A stretch of 64,000 nt of DNA from NCBI GenBank assembly GCA_950295325.1, contig OX485803.1, positions 28,272,001 through 28,336,000 of the forward strand, in the 5' to 3' direction. Source of the DNA: Polytrichum commune (Eukaryota; Streptophyta; Polytrichopsida; Polytrichales; Polytrichaceae). Positions 11,640 through 24,311 of this stretch are shown here, one piece after another. Numbering within the stretch: the first letter of the stretch is position 1; each line of letters opens with the position of its first letter. Made by a program: the position numbers and the translations under genes. The notes below the pieces were generated by a model. It made no database searches and had not been told where the DNA came from. It saw nothing but the letters and a program-made list of their open reading frames with translations.

Positions 11640-12515
11640 TGGTATTGACACCTATCTGTCTATGTAAACTAGTGCAACCAAATCATCAAGATCAACACAC
11701 TCAACCGCATTGTCTTCTATGTAAGGGTAATGAGCAATTCCGACAAACCTACAGGAGGATTTGGTGTCCATGCATTTTCCAAACTTTGTTGTTCCCCAAA
11801 ATCCTCCGGAAGTTCTTGCACAGCTAAGTCTGATAGGTCTAGAAATCTCAACTCCGTGAGCCCACCAAAAGATGTAGTTAGCCTTTGATGTTGGCAACAA
11901 CGAAACATGGACAATGTGTCCAACTTTGTCAACTAACCCAATGATTCCTTTAACCTTGACAATTATTAACAAACTTTGAAGTTTAGAAGATTGTGTACTT
12001 CTTCCCCTTCGGAGTTTCATATGCCTAGAACTCTTAACTACGTGAACCCACCAATAAATGTAGGTACTCTTTGAAGTTGGCAACTAACCCAATGATTCCA
12101 ATAACCTTGACAAAGAAGAACAACCACTTGCATTCAAGTCTACAACACTTTGTAGTTCCCCCAAATCCTCTGGAATTTCTTCCACTCCTCAGTCTGATAT
12201 GTCTAGAAATGTCAACTCCGTGCGCCCACCAATACAATGTAGGTAGGCTTTGAATTTGGCCACAATCAACAAGTCCAATGTTTCCAAGTTTTGCAACCAA
12301 CCCAATTATTCTGGTAACCTTGACAAGGATAAACAACCACTTGCATCAAAGTCTACAACACTTTGTACTACCCCCAAATCCTTTGGAAGTTCTACCACTC
12401 CTCAATCCAATGTTTACAAATGTTGCCCATGTGAGCCCATCAATACATGTGGGTAGGCTTTGAAGCTAGCCACAACTAGCAAGTCCAATGTTTCCAAGTT
12501 TTGCAACCAACCCAA
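11640..12515 (-). pseudogene. Decayed 3' LRR units of the TNL gene
   Basis: This continues the LRR exon past its stop codon. About four more diverged 213-bp units can be followed, at roughly 12515-12310, 12310-12100, 12100-11900 and 11900-11720. Just after the TAA at 12516 a base is missing (GACTTGCTAG for GACCTTGCTC), and later units lie in different frames; for example GGLTELRFLDLSDLAVQELP is readable near 11850. The decay suggests the receptor once had about 14 units (about 42 LRRs) and that its natural 3' end lay near 11.7 kb. Confidence 0.75.
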
Positions 12516-15500
12516 TTATTCTGGTAACCTTGACAAGGATAAACAACCACTTGCATCGAAGTCTACAAGACTTTGTAGTTCCCCCAAATCCTCTGGAAGT
12601 TCTTTCACTCCTGAGTATGATATGTTTAGAACTTTCAACTTCGTGAGCCCACTGATAGATGTAGGTAGGCTTTGAAGGCGGCCACAATGAGCAAGGTCCA
12701 ATCTTTCCAAGTTTGGCAACTGACTGAATGAATCCGGTAACTTTGACAAAGATAGACAACCACTTGCATCGAAGTCTATAAGACTTTGTAGTTCCCCAAA
12801 ATCCTCCGGAAGCTCTTCCACTCCTGAGTACCATATGTTTAGAACTCTCAACTTCGTGAGCCCACCAATACATGTAGGTAGGCTTTGAAGTTGGCCACAA
12901 CGAGCAAGATCCAATCTTTCCAAGTTTGGCAACTCACCCAATGACTTTGGTAACCATGACAAGGAAGAACAACCAAACGCTTTGAATACTACAAGACTTT
13001 GTAGTTTCCCAAAATCCTCCGGAAGTTCTTCCACTCCTGAGTGCCATATATCTAGAACTCTCAACTTTGTGAGCCCACCAATAGATGTAGGTAGGCTTAG
13101 AAGGCGGCCACAACGAGCGAGCTCCAATCTTTCCAAGTTTGACAATTGACCAAATGAATCTGATAACTTTGACAAAGATAGACAACCACTTGCTCTGAAT
13201 TCTACAAGACTTTGTAGTTTCCCAAAATCCTCCGGAAGTTCTTCCACTCCTGAGTATGATATGTTTAGAGTTCTCAACGTTGTGAGCCCACCAATCGATG
13301 CAGGTAGGCTTTGAAGCTTGCCACAATGAGTGAGATCCAATGTTTCCAAGTTTGGCAACTGACCAAATGATTCCGGTAACTTTGACAAAGATGGACAACC
13401 ATTTGCTTTGAATTCTACAAGACTTTGTAGTTCCCCAAAATCTTCCGGAAGTTCTCCCACTCCTGAGTCCGATATGTTTAAAATTCTCAATGTTAAGAGC
13501 CCACCAAGAGATGTAGGTAGGCTTTGAAGGCAGCCACATCGAGCGAGGTCCAATCTTTCCAAGTGTGGCAACTGACCAAATGATTCCGGTAACCTTGACA
13601 AGGAGGAACAATCACTTCCATTGAAGTCTACAAGACTCTGTAGTTTCCCAAAATCCTCTGGAAATTCTTGCACTCTTGAGTACGATATATTTAGAACTCT
13701 TAAATTGGTAAGCCCACCAATAGATGTAGGTAGGCTTTGAAGGGGGCCACAACGAGCGACGTCCAATCTTTCCAATTTTGGCAATTGGCCCAATGACAAG
13801 GAGAAACAACCACTTGCATTGAAGTCTACAAGACTTTGTAGTTTCCCAAAATCCTTCGGAAATTCTTGCACTCTTGAGTACGATATGTTTAGAACTCTCA
13901 ACTTGGTGAGCCCACCAATAGATGTAGGTAAGCTTTGAAGGTTGCCACAAAAAGCGAGGTCCAATCTTTCCAAGTTTGGCAATTGACCCAATGATTTTGG
14001 CAACCTTGACAAGGAGGAACAACCACTTGCATTGAAGTCTACAAGACTTTGTAGTTCCCCAAAGTCCTCCGAGAGTTCTTGCACTCCTGAGTCCAATATG
14101 GTTAGAATTCTCAACATCGTAAGCCCACCCATAGATGGAGGTAGGCTTTGAAGGCAGCCACAACGAGCGAGGTCCAATCTTTCCAAGTTTGGCAACTGAC
14201 TGAATGACTTTGATAACTTTGACAAAGATAGACAACCACTTGCTTTGAATTCTACAAGACTTTTTAGTTTCCCAAAATCCTCCGAAAGTTCTTTCACTCT
14301 AGAGAACGATATGTTTAGAACTCTCAACTTCATGAGCCCACCAACACATGTAGGTAGGCTTTGAAGCTGGCGACAACCAAGGAGGTACAATGTTTGCAAG
14401 TTAGGCAACTGACCCAATGATTCCGGCAACCTTGACAAGGATAAACAATGTCTCGCCTTGAATACTACAAGACTTTGTAGTTTCCCAAAATCCTCTGGGA
14501 GTTCCGTTATTGTTGAGTCCGATATGTTTAAAACTCTCAATTTTGTAAGCCCACCAATGGATGTAGGTAGCTCTCGAAGATTACAACATCCTTCGAGGTT
14601 TAACATGTGCAACCTTGGAAACAGAGTCTGCAACATAACAACCACATTCTTGTGAGGTTTTTTTTATTCAGTTATGGAAAATGAAAAATGGCAACAAGAC
14701 CAAGTGAACCATGAAGATAATAAACATGCAAATAATTTATATCAACAATTACTCTATCATTGTAGAGCATATCAATGGGCAACCCAATTATGACTTATAC
14801 CAATTTTAATCTACTCATTCCAATCTAGGAATAGAGAATTAAGATGCAATATAGGAAATAATACACCTACTATTTTCTTCATAACCACTTTTACTCATAA
14901 AACTCTTACAACAAGTTTTTCATCGAAACCCACATAACTAGACTTCATTACGTCATCTCTTCAATACATAAAACTCATTTTTTTTATTTTTAAGGTTCAC
15001 AATCAATGCATCAAGTTCAATGAGACTTTTACCTGTATTTCAAAGTCTTTAGGCCAAATACAATGAAGGTGTTTATTGTATGCAAGATCCAACACGATTA
15101 AGTTGGGTAATTGCAAATCCTTGGGCAACTCAATGAGATTCAAATGCCTCCATTGCAACCATCTCAATTCCCTTGACCATTTTGAAAAATCGCCTTCCAC
15201 ATCACAATCTTCCAATATGAGAATTCGGAGTTCATTCAAACTTGCAAACTGTTCAGCTTGCCAAATTGCTTCAATTCCGTTTCCTCTTTTTTGAATTCCA
15301 CTTGTTGTGAGTCCTCGCACTTTTTCAGTACCCTGCGAGACAAACCTGACATATATAAACAAACTCCTTTGTTGCAAAGTACTTAATACTCGTTATACCT
15401 TGGAAACAAGTACTACTTATCATTTGTGCATCAAATTGTTCCATAAACATCAACTAAAACATCTATATGATTACTCCTCTTAGCTAGGTTTTATTATATT

Positions 15501-17460
15501 CTTAACATAACTATCCTTCCAACAAATAAGTTGCCTTTATTCTTGTGCACAATGATACATGTGTTGTGAGTCAACATAAGAGATTTCAAGGGAATTTGAT
15601 GACATGGACAAATACATGTGGTAAATATGTCAAGGTCGTCAAGATTGTTACCTTGTTTTGTTCAAGAACTTTGATGACAGATGAAGGATTGCACAAGTGG
15701 CTTTGCTCCCCTTCATTCCGTGGTGATTTCTTCATGACCACATCACGTCCCATGTCTCGCAAAAGATCATGCATAGTAAGGAAACCATTCTCATCCACCT
15801 TAAGTAGACACCTATCAATAAGCTTGCACAGTGATGTAGATGCTGGGCTAAAGAAATCATCTGAGTTCCAAAAATCCAATGCCGCGTCCTTTGGCGCACT
15901 CACAAGAAAGAAGGCTATATCCAAAAACATTTCTTGTTCAACTTCACCAAGACTAGTGTAGCTCAATTTGAGACAATCCAAGATATCTTTACACTTGTGG
16001 AGTGATGTGATTGCCTCATACCATAATGTTTCATCCCCCTTTTTGTCAAACAAAAACCCTCCAATAACTTCCAATGCTAAAGGTAAGCCACCACATGCCT
16101 TTGCTATGTGACTTGACAAACCATGAAGTCTAGCACTTGGAATATCGTCGTGAAAGGCACTCTTCATAAAAAGTTGTAGAGAATCTAATGGGCTCAACAC
16201 TTGCACCTCGAACAACTCCTTCTCTCCAGCATCCCTCATTATGTTGTTCAATAGGTTTTGATCGCGAGATGTGATCAACACTCGACTCCCTCCAGCAAGA
16301 TTATTCATATCTGGTATAAGCTCATCAAATTGACTACGTTTTACAATGTTATCAATGACTACAAATATTTTTTTATTCTTGATTTGCTCAAAACAACGCT
16401 CAAAACCACCAATCTTTTTCATATCCTCTTGTAGCAAGTCCCACACCATTTTTGCTTTAAGATTCTCCATGTTTGCATCCTTCACATCCTTCAAAAAACT
16501 TCGACAAATAAAATTGTTTTGTTCATTGTATACGTGTGTGGCAAGAGTCGTTTTACCAATCCCTCCCGTGCCAGTTATGCCTACAACACCCACAATCTTG
16601 CCCATTTGATTCAAAATGTCCAACACCGGCTTCGATGATTGCTCTAAACCCACCGGGTACCGCGCAGTACGGAGTTGAGCTGGGGCAAAAGCCATCAAGA
16701 CTCTAGCCACAATATCTTTCACGAGTGCAAATTCATCTCTGCGACCCCAAATATCCATTGGAAATCAATGGGATACAACACATTGTACAATTCTATGAAC
16801 ACATCACTAAGCAACCATAAATGATGCAATATTAACAATTTTGAACGTCTAATCGAATTTTACACTAAGCATTTATAGAGGTCCATGCGGTGCTTACTTG
16901 TACTGAGAATGTTGAAATCCTGTAAGATAAGAAGCTTTCAATAGGGCACTCTTCCACCTCTTTACATCCTCGTGTCGTTTTTTTCCCAAGTGTTTTTTAA
17001 AAGCATCAGCAAAGGGTCCACTTTCGATCCACCGAAGATGCTCAGGCTCAACGTCTTGAAAAAAAACGGGGATAACCTTCTCGGGGCTTTTCATCATATC
17101 AAACAGCTCATTAAGACAATATTTCGATTCAGCATAACCCTTAGAGAAGATTGCCAAATGCACACGAACCCCATGGAGAGCTTCATTGATCGACTTCAAG
17201 GCATGATTCCCCTTAATAAGAGATTTAGCATCCAAAAATGGATGACAACCACGTAAACGAAGTAAACCATACAAGTGAGAAACAAAAGAACGTTTTACAT
17301 CCGGTCCGCGGTGGTTCAAAAAAACATTATAACAACCCAATGCCTCTGGGCTCAAATCTAGTGAATCAAGCTCCATCACGTAGTTGACATCCTCCGTTTC
17401 GTTTTTCATTTTGTTTTTGTTTTTTTCATTTTCAGATGAAGCACTCCCTCTGTTTCCCAT
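12516..17460 (-). CDS. TIR-NBS-LRR immune receptor (TNL), four exons, possibly 3'-truncated
   Basis: Intracellular pathogen-sensor family. Exons: 17460-16898, 16738-15652, 15332-15033, 14648-12516; the first intron is phase 2, the others phase 0. The spliced frame is continuous, 1360 codons. Exon 1 is the TIR domain (about residues 43-180; FLNHRGPDVK, SH at 61-62, catalytic-type Glu118 in YCLNEL). Exon 2 is NB-ARC: P-loop GTGGIGKTT at 244-252, kinase-2 FVVIDN at 313-318, GSRVLITSR at 338-346, GLPLAL from 405, MHD at 510-512. Exon 3 (GTEKVRGL start) is the linker. Exon 4 is LRR. The exon 4 acceptor could also be at 14627, in frame. Kinase-2 has IDN for the usual LDD. The start MGNRGS fits the N-myristoylation pattern MGxxxS. 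A GTGCAG acceptor 10 bases upstream of the ATG suggests a 5'UTR intron. The stop at 12516 is a nonsense change inside the tenth LRR unit, so the C-terminus is probably truncated. Confidence 0.88.
12519..14570 (-). repeat. LRR array: ten 213-bp units, three LRRs each
   Basis: Each unit encodes 71 residues: LPTSIGGLTKLRVLNIS..., LPEDFGKLQSLV.F.A.GC..., LP.SFGQLPNLERLDLA.CG.... Units start at 14570, 14357, 14144, 13931, 13733, 13520, 13307, 13094, 12881 and 12668. The fourth unit lacks 15 bases in phase, removing RLPKS-equivalent residues at the start of its third LRR. The tenth is cut by the stop. Near-constant length and high identity suggest expansion by unequal crossing-over and conversion. 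Because 213 is divisible by three, other frames also stay open in places, producing spurious long ORFs. Confidence 0.93.
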
Positions 17461-19560
17461 TTGGATTGTCCTGCACCGATAATATCATAAATGTATCCAT
17501 AAACCAAATAGAGAACACAATTCCAACTTTATTTAGATCCTCATGATGGATCGAAATCATATGTGCACGAACCTCATTACCATATTGTTGCTAGAGAAAT
17601 AGCTGGTACAACCCTCCTACATAATCCTCTTCTTACAAACCCCAACACATCATTGTCACAAAGTGAATGATGTCATTGACTTCACCATGTACACATGTTT
17701 GTGGGGCATACACCTACAACCCCTAAACCCCACAAATGCCTCAACATCTTAATATTGTGTCTCCATTGCATTCCAATAAGGTAGGTTTATTGAAAGGTCT
17801 AACATTACATTTTACAAGAATTAATCTTACTCAAATTTATGTCCTTAGTAGTTGGATGATAACAATTTATAAGAAACCAAAAAAAATTCGTCACATAGAA
17901 ACCTATTAGTTTGTACAACCATTCATAAGATCATTCCTAGCCCATTCTCAATACTCGGACTATCACCAGCAATTTGAACCGTAATGTGAAACCACTAGGC
18001 AACACAAACTAAGTGACTACTAACATCAAGGTGAAATCATGATACAAGAAGATGAGCTAGAAGTAGAAGGAACTTGGATACACTCACTTGATTGGCTACG
18101 TAGTCTCCTTCCAAGGGTCAAATTGGAAATTGGAATCGCTAATAGTTGGATAATGTTGTCATCACCCCATTGTTTTTGAGAAAATCCAAAATACTATATG
18201 CTTTGTAGCCAACTTCAACATGCAAAGCGTGTTGCCCTTTGATTTTACAAGATACATGAGGATGAGGATGCCCCAAAAAATTAATTACAGCTTCCCTGCA
18301 ATCAATCACCAAAAAAAACGATTGTAATGAAATGCCTAAAAATAGATTGAAATAACACTTTGATCAAACATCAATCCAAAAGAACCGCAAATTGGAGAAC
18401 TTGTTTTAAATGATCCAGAAGAAGCTTGTAATTGGCTTAAAATGACTAATTGACACTCAACAGTTTTTTGAAAACCTAACACCTCAAGGGATCTGTTGGG
18501 AGTGCGACACATGACCAAAAAAAAAATCACCAAAAAGGTTGCTAGACTAGAAATTGTTCCGCATAGATTTTGTCAAAAGTGTACCAATGAACCACATAGA
18601 CAACAAAACTTCAACTCCATGTACATCCTCATAATAGATTGATAGATTTCATACATGCATGGACCTACTTACCATGTGCAAAAACCAACACCACAGTCAT
18701 CTCAAAAACAAACAACCCCAATCCACAAGAATTGTTGCTAGAGAAAGACCCGGAACAACCCTCTTGTCGGCACCCTTCTTACAAACCCCAAAACATGTAT
18801 TGCCACAAAGCGAATCATTGAGTTAACCATGAACACACATCATACTCCACAATCAAGAGGAGGCGTTTTGATCCCTATATCCCAACAAGGGCCTCAATAT
18901 CTAAAAATTGAGTCTCTGCATCCCCATAAGATAGGTGAATTGAAGAGTTCAAGAGGATATTTTACACAAATAACTCTTACTCCTATTAAATTTGTTCTTC
19001 ATAGCTCAAAATATAATAATTTACAATATTACCATAAAATAATGACAAGAATATTCGTGCCAATTATCTAATGAAGCAAAGAAACCACATGCAATCCAGG
19101 ACTCCCTGCACATACTTCAGCACTTTGGAAATTGTTGCAGATCCCTCAATAGCAAGTCTCTCCCAAAAACTCCAAAGAAAATCACCGCACTACAATTATG
19201 CTTCCGGATATGTATAAAACTAATAAAGAAGTCACCATGGATGATCCTCTTACATCATAAAGACTTTTGTCCACAATTATGTACAGTTCACACACCTGCT
19301 AGATGTCCAACACTTCACATGGACAGAGGCAAAACAAAAGCCCGAAAAGGATAACTAAAACAAGGCAGTGTTGGCCTAGGGTGGCAACAACTGGGATATA
19401 TTACAAGGGTCCTCGGATGATAAGACCATTTCTGAGCTAATAATAATTCTATAATAATGTATTGAAGAGTTGTTATAAAACACGTCAAAACATGAGTTGG
19501 ACCATAAGGTACATGGGTGTAATTTGGTTCGTTTTTCATGTTCTCCAACTTTCACCAATT
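16329..19560. repeat. Segmental duplication, copy A, block 1
   Basis: Matches 42890-48245 in direct orientation. It starts inside the NB-ARC exon, just after kinase-2, and covers the TIR exon and 5' flank. Copy B carries three extra TIR units and its right part is rearranged. Non-coding parts differ by about 10% by eye. Flank 17461-19060 has no recognisable complete gene apart from the exon-like block listed separately. Confidence 0.85.
18088..18295 (-). other. Exon-like block upstream of the TNL gene (copy A)
   Basis: Flanked by an acceptor (GATTGCAG) and a donor (AATCAAGTGAGTG) that are both conserved in copy B at 46856-47061. One frame is open for about 50 codons (VINFLGHPHPHVSCKIKGQH, then LHVEVGYKAYSILDFLKNNG) before a stop. 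I do not recognise the protein. It could be an untranslated exon spliced to the TNL exon 1 acceptor, or the last exon of a lost upstream gene. The open frame is shifted in copy B. Confidence 0.35.
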
Positions 19561-19840
19561 ACATTTACATAACGAAACCCGTGCTACACTACCAAACATG
19601 CAATGAAACATATGCAAAAACCATATTGAAAATCGGACCTCCCCTTATCTAGATATGGTTATCAGAAGTGCATGTTTGTTGATTTCTTCATTGGATACAT
19701 AGGTCCTCCCAATTGAGTTCAATATTGAGTGTAGAGTAGTTATTAATATTTGAAGACATAGTTCAATATCTTTTAAACATGTGTCTTTATGATGTTTATT
19801 CTTTGTTCCTCACTAGACCACATATCAATCAAATACGAGG
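19495..19840 (+). repeat. Dispersed repeat R2, plus orientation
   Basis: Starts AAGGTACATGGGTGTAATTTGG and continues with TTTTTCATGTTCTCCAACTT, GTGCATGTTTGTTGAT and TAGGTCCTCCCAATTGAG. Same family as 4750-5090 and 35845-36210. Non-coding. Confidence 0.6.
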
Positions 19841-20960
19841 GTCCCATTAAGAAAAACAAACCACTTACTGTCTACCTTACTGTCTATACCGTACATGACA
19901 CGCTTGTAATTTTCTCTATCCCAAAGGAACGTACTAAAACATTGGCATGTACTCTAAATGAAACTCTCACAACAAAATCTCCCTTTGTGACCAGCCCTGA
20001 GTCATATCTAAGCATGTCTAGAATCTTTTTAGTTGGGTCATCTGGTAGGTCATGCCCTCATGAATGCCATTGACATGACATTGCTTGTTTATTCGTGATT
20101 GATTGCTCCTCTGAGAGCTCAAGGGATATCTACATTGTTCCAATTTTTCATCCATGGAGACGCAACATATTCAATGACCTGATTGGTAATGACCAATAAT
20201 CAACTTGAGTAGGAGGATTACTCAATGCTTCCATCAATACATGAGATAGTTCAATTACTGTAGGCGACAATAATTTTCTAGAGCCTATGCTGATCTTCAT
20301 AATAAAAATTAATGTGGGCCACATTAATATACAACCCCCACTAAGAAAAATTCATAGAAAATTAGCATGGGTAACAATAGTTGTTATTCTAAAAACTTAA
20401 TGAGGTGATTAGTTCAATATTCAATGTGTTGGTCAGAAGTCTTATTGAAAACTTGGGGGATGACCCAAGGTCTTGAACCCATGCTAATGTTACCTTAACT
20501 AGAAAATTAGTGTGGCCCGAGCTAATTTTCTCCATCATAATTTTCCACCCACACTAATAAAACTATTTAATGCAATTATCTAGTCTTTCTAAGTTACTCC
20601 TTGTTCTAGCATTCAATCATTTGGAACCACAATAAGCATCAATGCCTCTAAACAGATTGCTTGTTGATCAGTTCGGTCTGTCATTTGTGTCCTACACCGT
20701 TACACCTATTACTGTGGGCTGAGAGTTAGTATGAGTAGAAAATACCATAGCCCATTCTATTTTATGCACATGTCAAATTTTAGGATGACTTATGGTTTAG
20801 TAAAGTATTAGCATCGAAATGTAAACTAATAGATTGTGAACAACTTGACATTACTCAGATAGTAGTGTGTGTTCCATGGGCCCCTTATACCTCCACTGCA
20901 GTTTCAAGTATCTTATGGTCAGATGCCAACATCTTTGGTCGCTCTGGGGCCGGGTACCGA
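19841..20960. other. No gene recognised; possible small inverted-repeat element
   Basis: At about 20303-20575 a segment starts AAAATTAATGTGGGCCACATT and ends CCACCCACACTAATAAAAC, weakly inverted. It could be an old MITE. I see no coding exon here. Confidence 0.35.
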
Positions 20961-22720
20961 AGTACTCTAAATGAACAATTTATCCTTTTTGTATTGAATT
21001 CCAGTGACAAGATTTTCTTGGATATTAGAGTTCCATCCCATTTGGTCCGATAGCTGTCAAACCTCTTGTGCACCCTATTCACCGAGGACTCTTCAATGGT
21101 AACAGGCGTGATTACGACCCTGAGGTGTGGGAATTCCCCAACGTGACAAAACTAAACGAAACAAAGACCTTTCCTGATATTCATTTGCAACATTTGCAAC
21201 TAATACTGATATTACAAACAGTCCATTGAACCATTTGGGTGGACATGACAAAAGGTGGTGAAGTGATATGGCTTTTAATAGCCATTGCACAAAACAAAAA
21301 TGACTTAGAACATAGTCGGGACTTTGTACTGAAGCCAACTGGCTATTGTAACAATTAGAGTGATTAGTTCCCCAATTCATGCAGATTCAGTGAGTCTATA
21401 CTGACAACTTTGTTGATGTCTCATCATAGATTTCCTAGTGCAACACAAATTTCAGGACTTATAAACTGATCAATATAAGCTAAGTCACTGACTAACAACT
21501 GCATGCCTTACAGGATTGCGTACCAACACAAAGCAATACCTGGGGTTGTCCAACCTACAACTGCAACAAATGTACCCATGATTCTGAGTGAGGGCAATTA
21601 CCCATAATTGACATTGCACGAGATTACTCACCTGTACATACTAACACCCCCATTGACGTATCCACGACCCCGGAGCACAATTATTAGAATTCCAATGCAC
21701 TAGAGGCTCTTTCTCCCGTTCACCAATCAAGAAAGACATTCATAAAGTCGCAATTATAGCATTCAACGCAACAGGCCTACTGAATCCTCCCCACAACTTG
21801 CTTGCCATTGTCCGCATTTCAATGTCGGCCATCTCTGCCTGTACCAAATAACTGATGACGAATCAAAGAATGCAAGCACGCAAGGCCACAGACAAGTCAT
21901 ACCGACATAGTACTACTTCCAGAAATTGAGACAAGAGAGTGTGATATTCTCCCCAACAATTCAAGAAACTTACAGAGATGACTTCGTACACATTGACCCA
22001 CCTTTCACTTGTGATGCGACAAGTCAACTTGCCGACACTAACAAGGGCAGGAAGGAATTCAGTGCAACTTTTGGCAAAGAGCCAAGATAAGATAGTCCAG
22101 GAAAACGTCACCACTACATACACACCTTCCTTCCTTCTCTCATTTCAACATCCCGGCACTAAAAACCCATTAATAGACTTACCTACCGATCAGCAGAAGG
22201 CAATCCACAACAAACAGACTCTTCACAGGCCACGGAACCTTCTGATCTTTCTGGCCATGACAGTGATTAACCTAAGTTTACCTACTGTGCACGAAACTTC
22301 AATGTGAAGATTGACTATCAACGAAAGAGATGAAATCATCAATAGCCTTGAAGGATGAACCTTCATCATTGACAGAACACAATTTCAAGTCTATGCAAGA
22401 AATCACAGCTCACCTGCTCTGAACCGAACGATGGACGATTGGAGACAAAGTTCCTCCGATTTCTCTGCCATAGGGCTGCAATTTAAGTTGACTTACCTAC
22501 CGATCAGTAATAACAAATTCACAAACAGACTCACGCGTCACGGAGCCTTCAGAATATTCTCAGGCATGGCAGTCATTTAGTTAAGGTTATCTACTGTGGA
22601 CGAAAAATTCACTGTGACCATTGACTGCCATCGAATTTGAGGAAATCATCAATAGCCGTAGAGACCAAACCATCATAATTGCAAAACGCAATTCAAGTCT
22701 GTGCAAGAAACCACGGCTCA
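20961..22720. repeat. Segmental duplication, copy A, block 2
   Basis: Matches 49950-51775 in direct orientation with about 7-10% divergence by eye. It includes a short open stretch reading RIAYQHKAIPGVVQPTTATN (about 21515 onwards) and another reading QETYR...PPFTCDATSQLADT (about 21960-22040). Both are kept in copy B but here are interrupted, with a TAG at about 21903. I do not recognise the proteins. Confidence 0.8.
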
Positions 22721-23100
22721 TTCCACCTCTGCTAAAATGGTGGACAATTGGCGATTAACTCCACCAATCCCTCCGCTGCCGAGCAACAACAACGTTAACT
22801 TACCTACCGATCAGCGAGAGGCAAACAATTCACAATTCATAGATCGCAAGCAAACTCTTCATTAAGCCTTCAGAATCTTTCTGGATATGGCAGTAATTGA
22901 GTTAAGTTTACCTGCTGTCTAAGAGGACTCACTGCGAAAATTCACTGCTGCCATCAAATTAAAAGGAAGAAACCAGCATCTACAGCCGTAAAGACCGGTC
23001 AATCATCATTGCCTAAACGCAATTCAAGTCTGTGCAAGAAACTACAGCTCACCTGCGCTCGCTTGAATGATGGACAGTTGGATACTATGTCCACCGATTA
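22178..23100. repeat. Diverged tandem repeat, about 310 bp x 3
   Basis: Units begin near 22178, 22494 and 22798 with TTACCTACCGATCAG. Each contains GGCATGGCAGT-like, CACTGTGACCATTGACTGCC-like and CAATTCAAGTCTGTGCAAGA blocks. Copy B keeps two units (51228-51775). Non-coding as far as I can see. Confidence 0.75.
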
Positions 23101-24311
23101 TCACTCCCGCACAACAATTCCAAATTTTAAATACCATAATATTTCAGCTTCAAGTCAAGTATGCTAATAGCTGTTGTACCTATAATCACCATCACCACCA
23201 AAGTCAATATGATCAAAGACTAAAACTTGCATGATGTTCACGAGGAATGCTTGCTTTGCACGGGAATTAAATCCCAAAGCATTATCGAACTTGGAAAACC
23301 ACCTTGCCCAGAAATATCACAAGAGGGTCCATACTGTACAAATATTAGCTCTGCTCCAAATACTTAATATGAGATAATCATGGGTGAAGGTGTTACCGGC
23401 TCTGGTGAGGGCACCAAATCCTGGGCTTCCAGTATAAGGTTCCGTACTATTTTAATGTGTGATGGTGTATACTATGGGCCACAACAATAGTGCATCAAAG
23501 GGGTAAGTCGCACTATAAGTATGCCCCCAGAATTTACCATAAGTGTAGCTAGGATTTTCAGAGTTCAAGACTATTTCCATCAAAAGAGAGCAAAACCATC
23601 GAAAAAAAGTTACAAAGAGGATGCAAAGCAATGTGGGAAGCAGATAAAGCCAGAGTGAAGACGAGAGTGATGAACGTACATGAAGTCAAACATTTCCACC
23701 TGTCGTTTATCCTGCTTAACAATCCACAACAAAAATCGATTTCAGACAGCTCTCCCATGTAGCAAACACCCAAGACTAGTATTCAATAAATAAAAACTCA
23801 AGACCGCCATGACACAATTCCTACAACAAACCTGACTTCCACCTTCAGAGCCGCATCTGAAATTTTCTAATCCAACTCTTTCATCCTTCCGAGCTCCAAT
23901 TTCTTCGTTTCCTCTTCTAAAAAGTGCCTGCAACGTGCTGATTCATGCTATGGTCAATGTCGTTTGTTCTCTGGAATTTTCGAGGGTTCATAAGGGGAAG
24001 AGAGGGGGGGATTTGGCACTTACATGTTCATGAGCGAGGAAATTGCCAAGTACTCTGTAAGTTGAGGTAGAAAGGTTGTTTGATTGAGTACTTTTCGACC
24101 ATATCTAAATCGAATTGCTCAAACTCTTAGGAAGTTGAGGGAACTTGCTTGTCTTATTAAGTTCATTTATAAGACGGGAGGAAGAAGGTGGAGAATTCGA
24201 CCTCTTCAAAGTCATTTTCTGTTCCATCTAACACTTCAGAGAATATGTGAAACCAGAGCTAAACGCCAGCTTCAAGCGATTCCTCAAGATGGCAACTCTA
24301 GCTTGGAGCTC
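23101..24311. other. No gene recognised; absent from copy B
   Basis: No counterpart is visible in the second copy, where about 3.2 kb of different sequence (51776-54941) occupies this place. Plus-strand ORF 24084-24422 overlaps its right edge and resembles no family I know. Confidence 0.45.

Noticed and set aside
12934-14235. Long minus-strand ORFs (225 and 207 codons) in the LRR array
   Set aside because: They are alternative frames of the 213-bp repeat. The unit length is a multiple of three, so a frame free of stops stays free. The real LRR frame runs through them.
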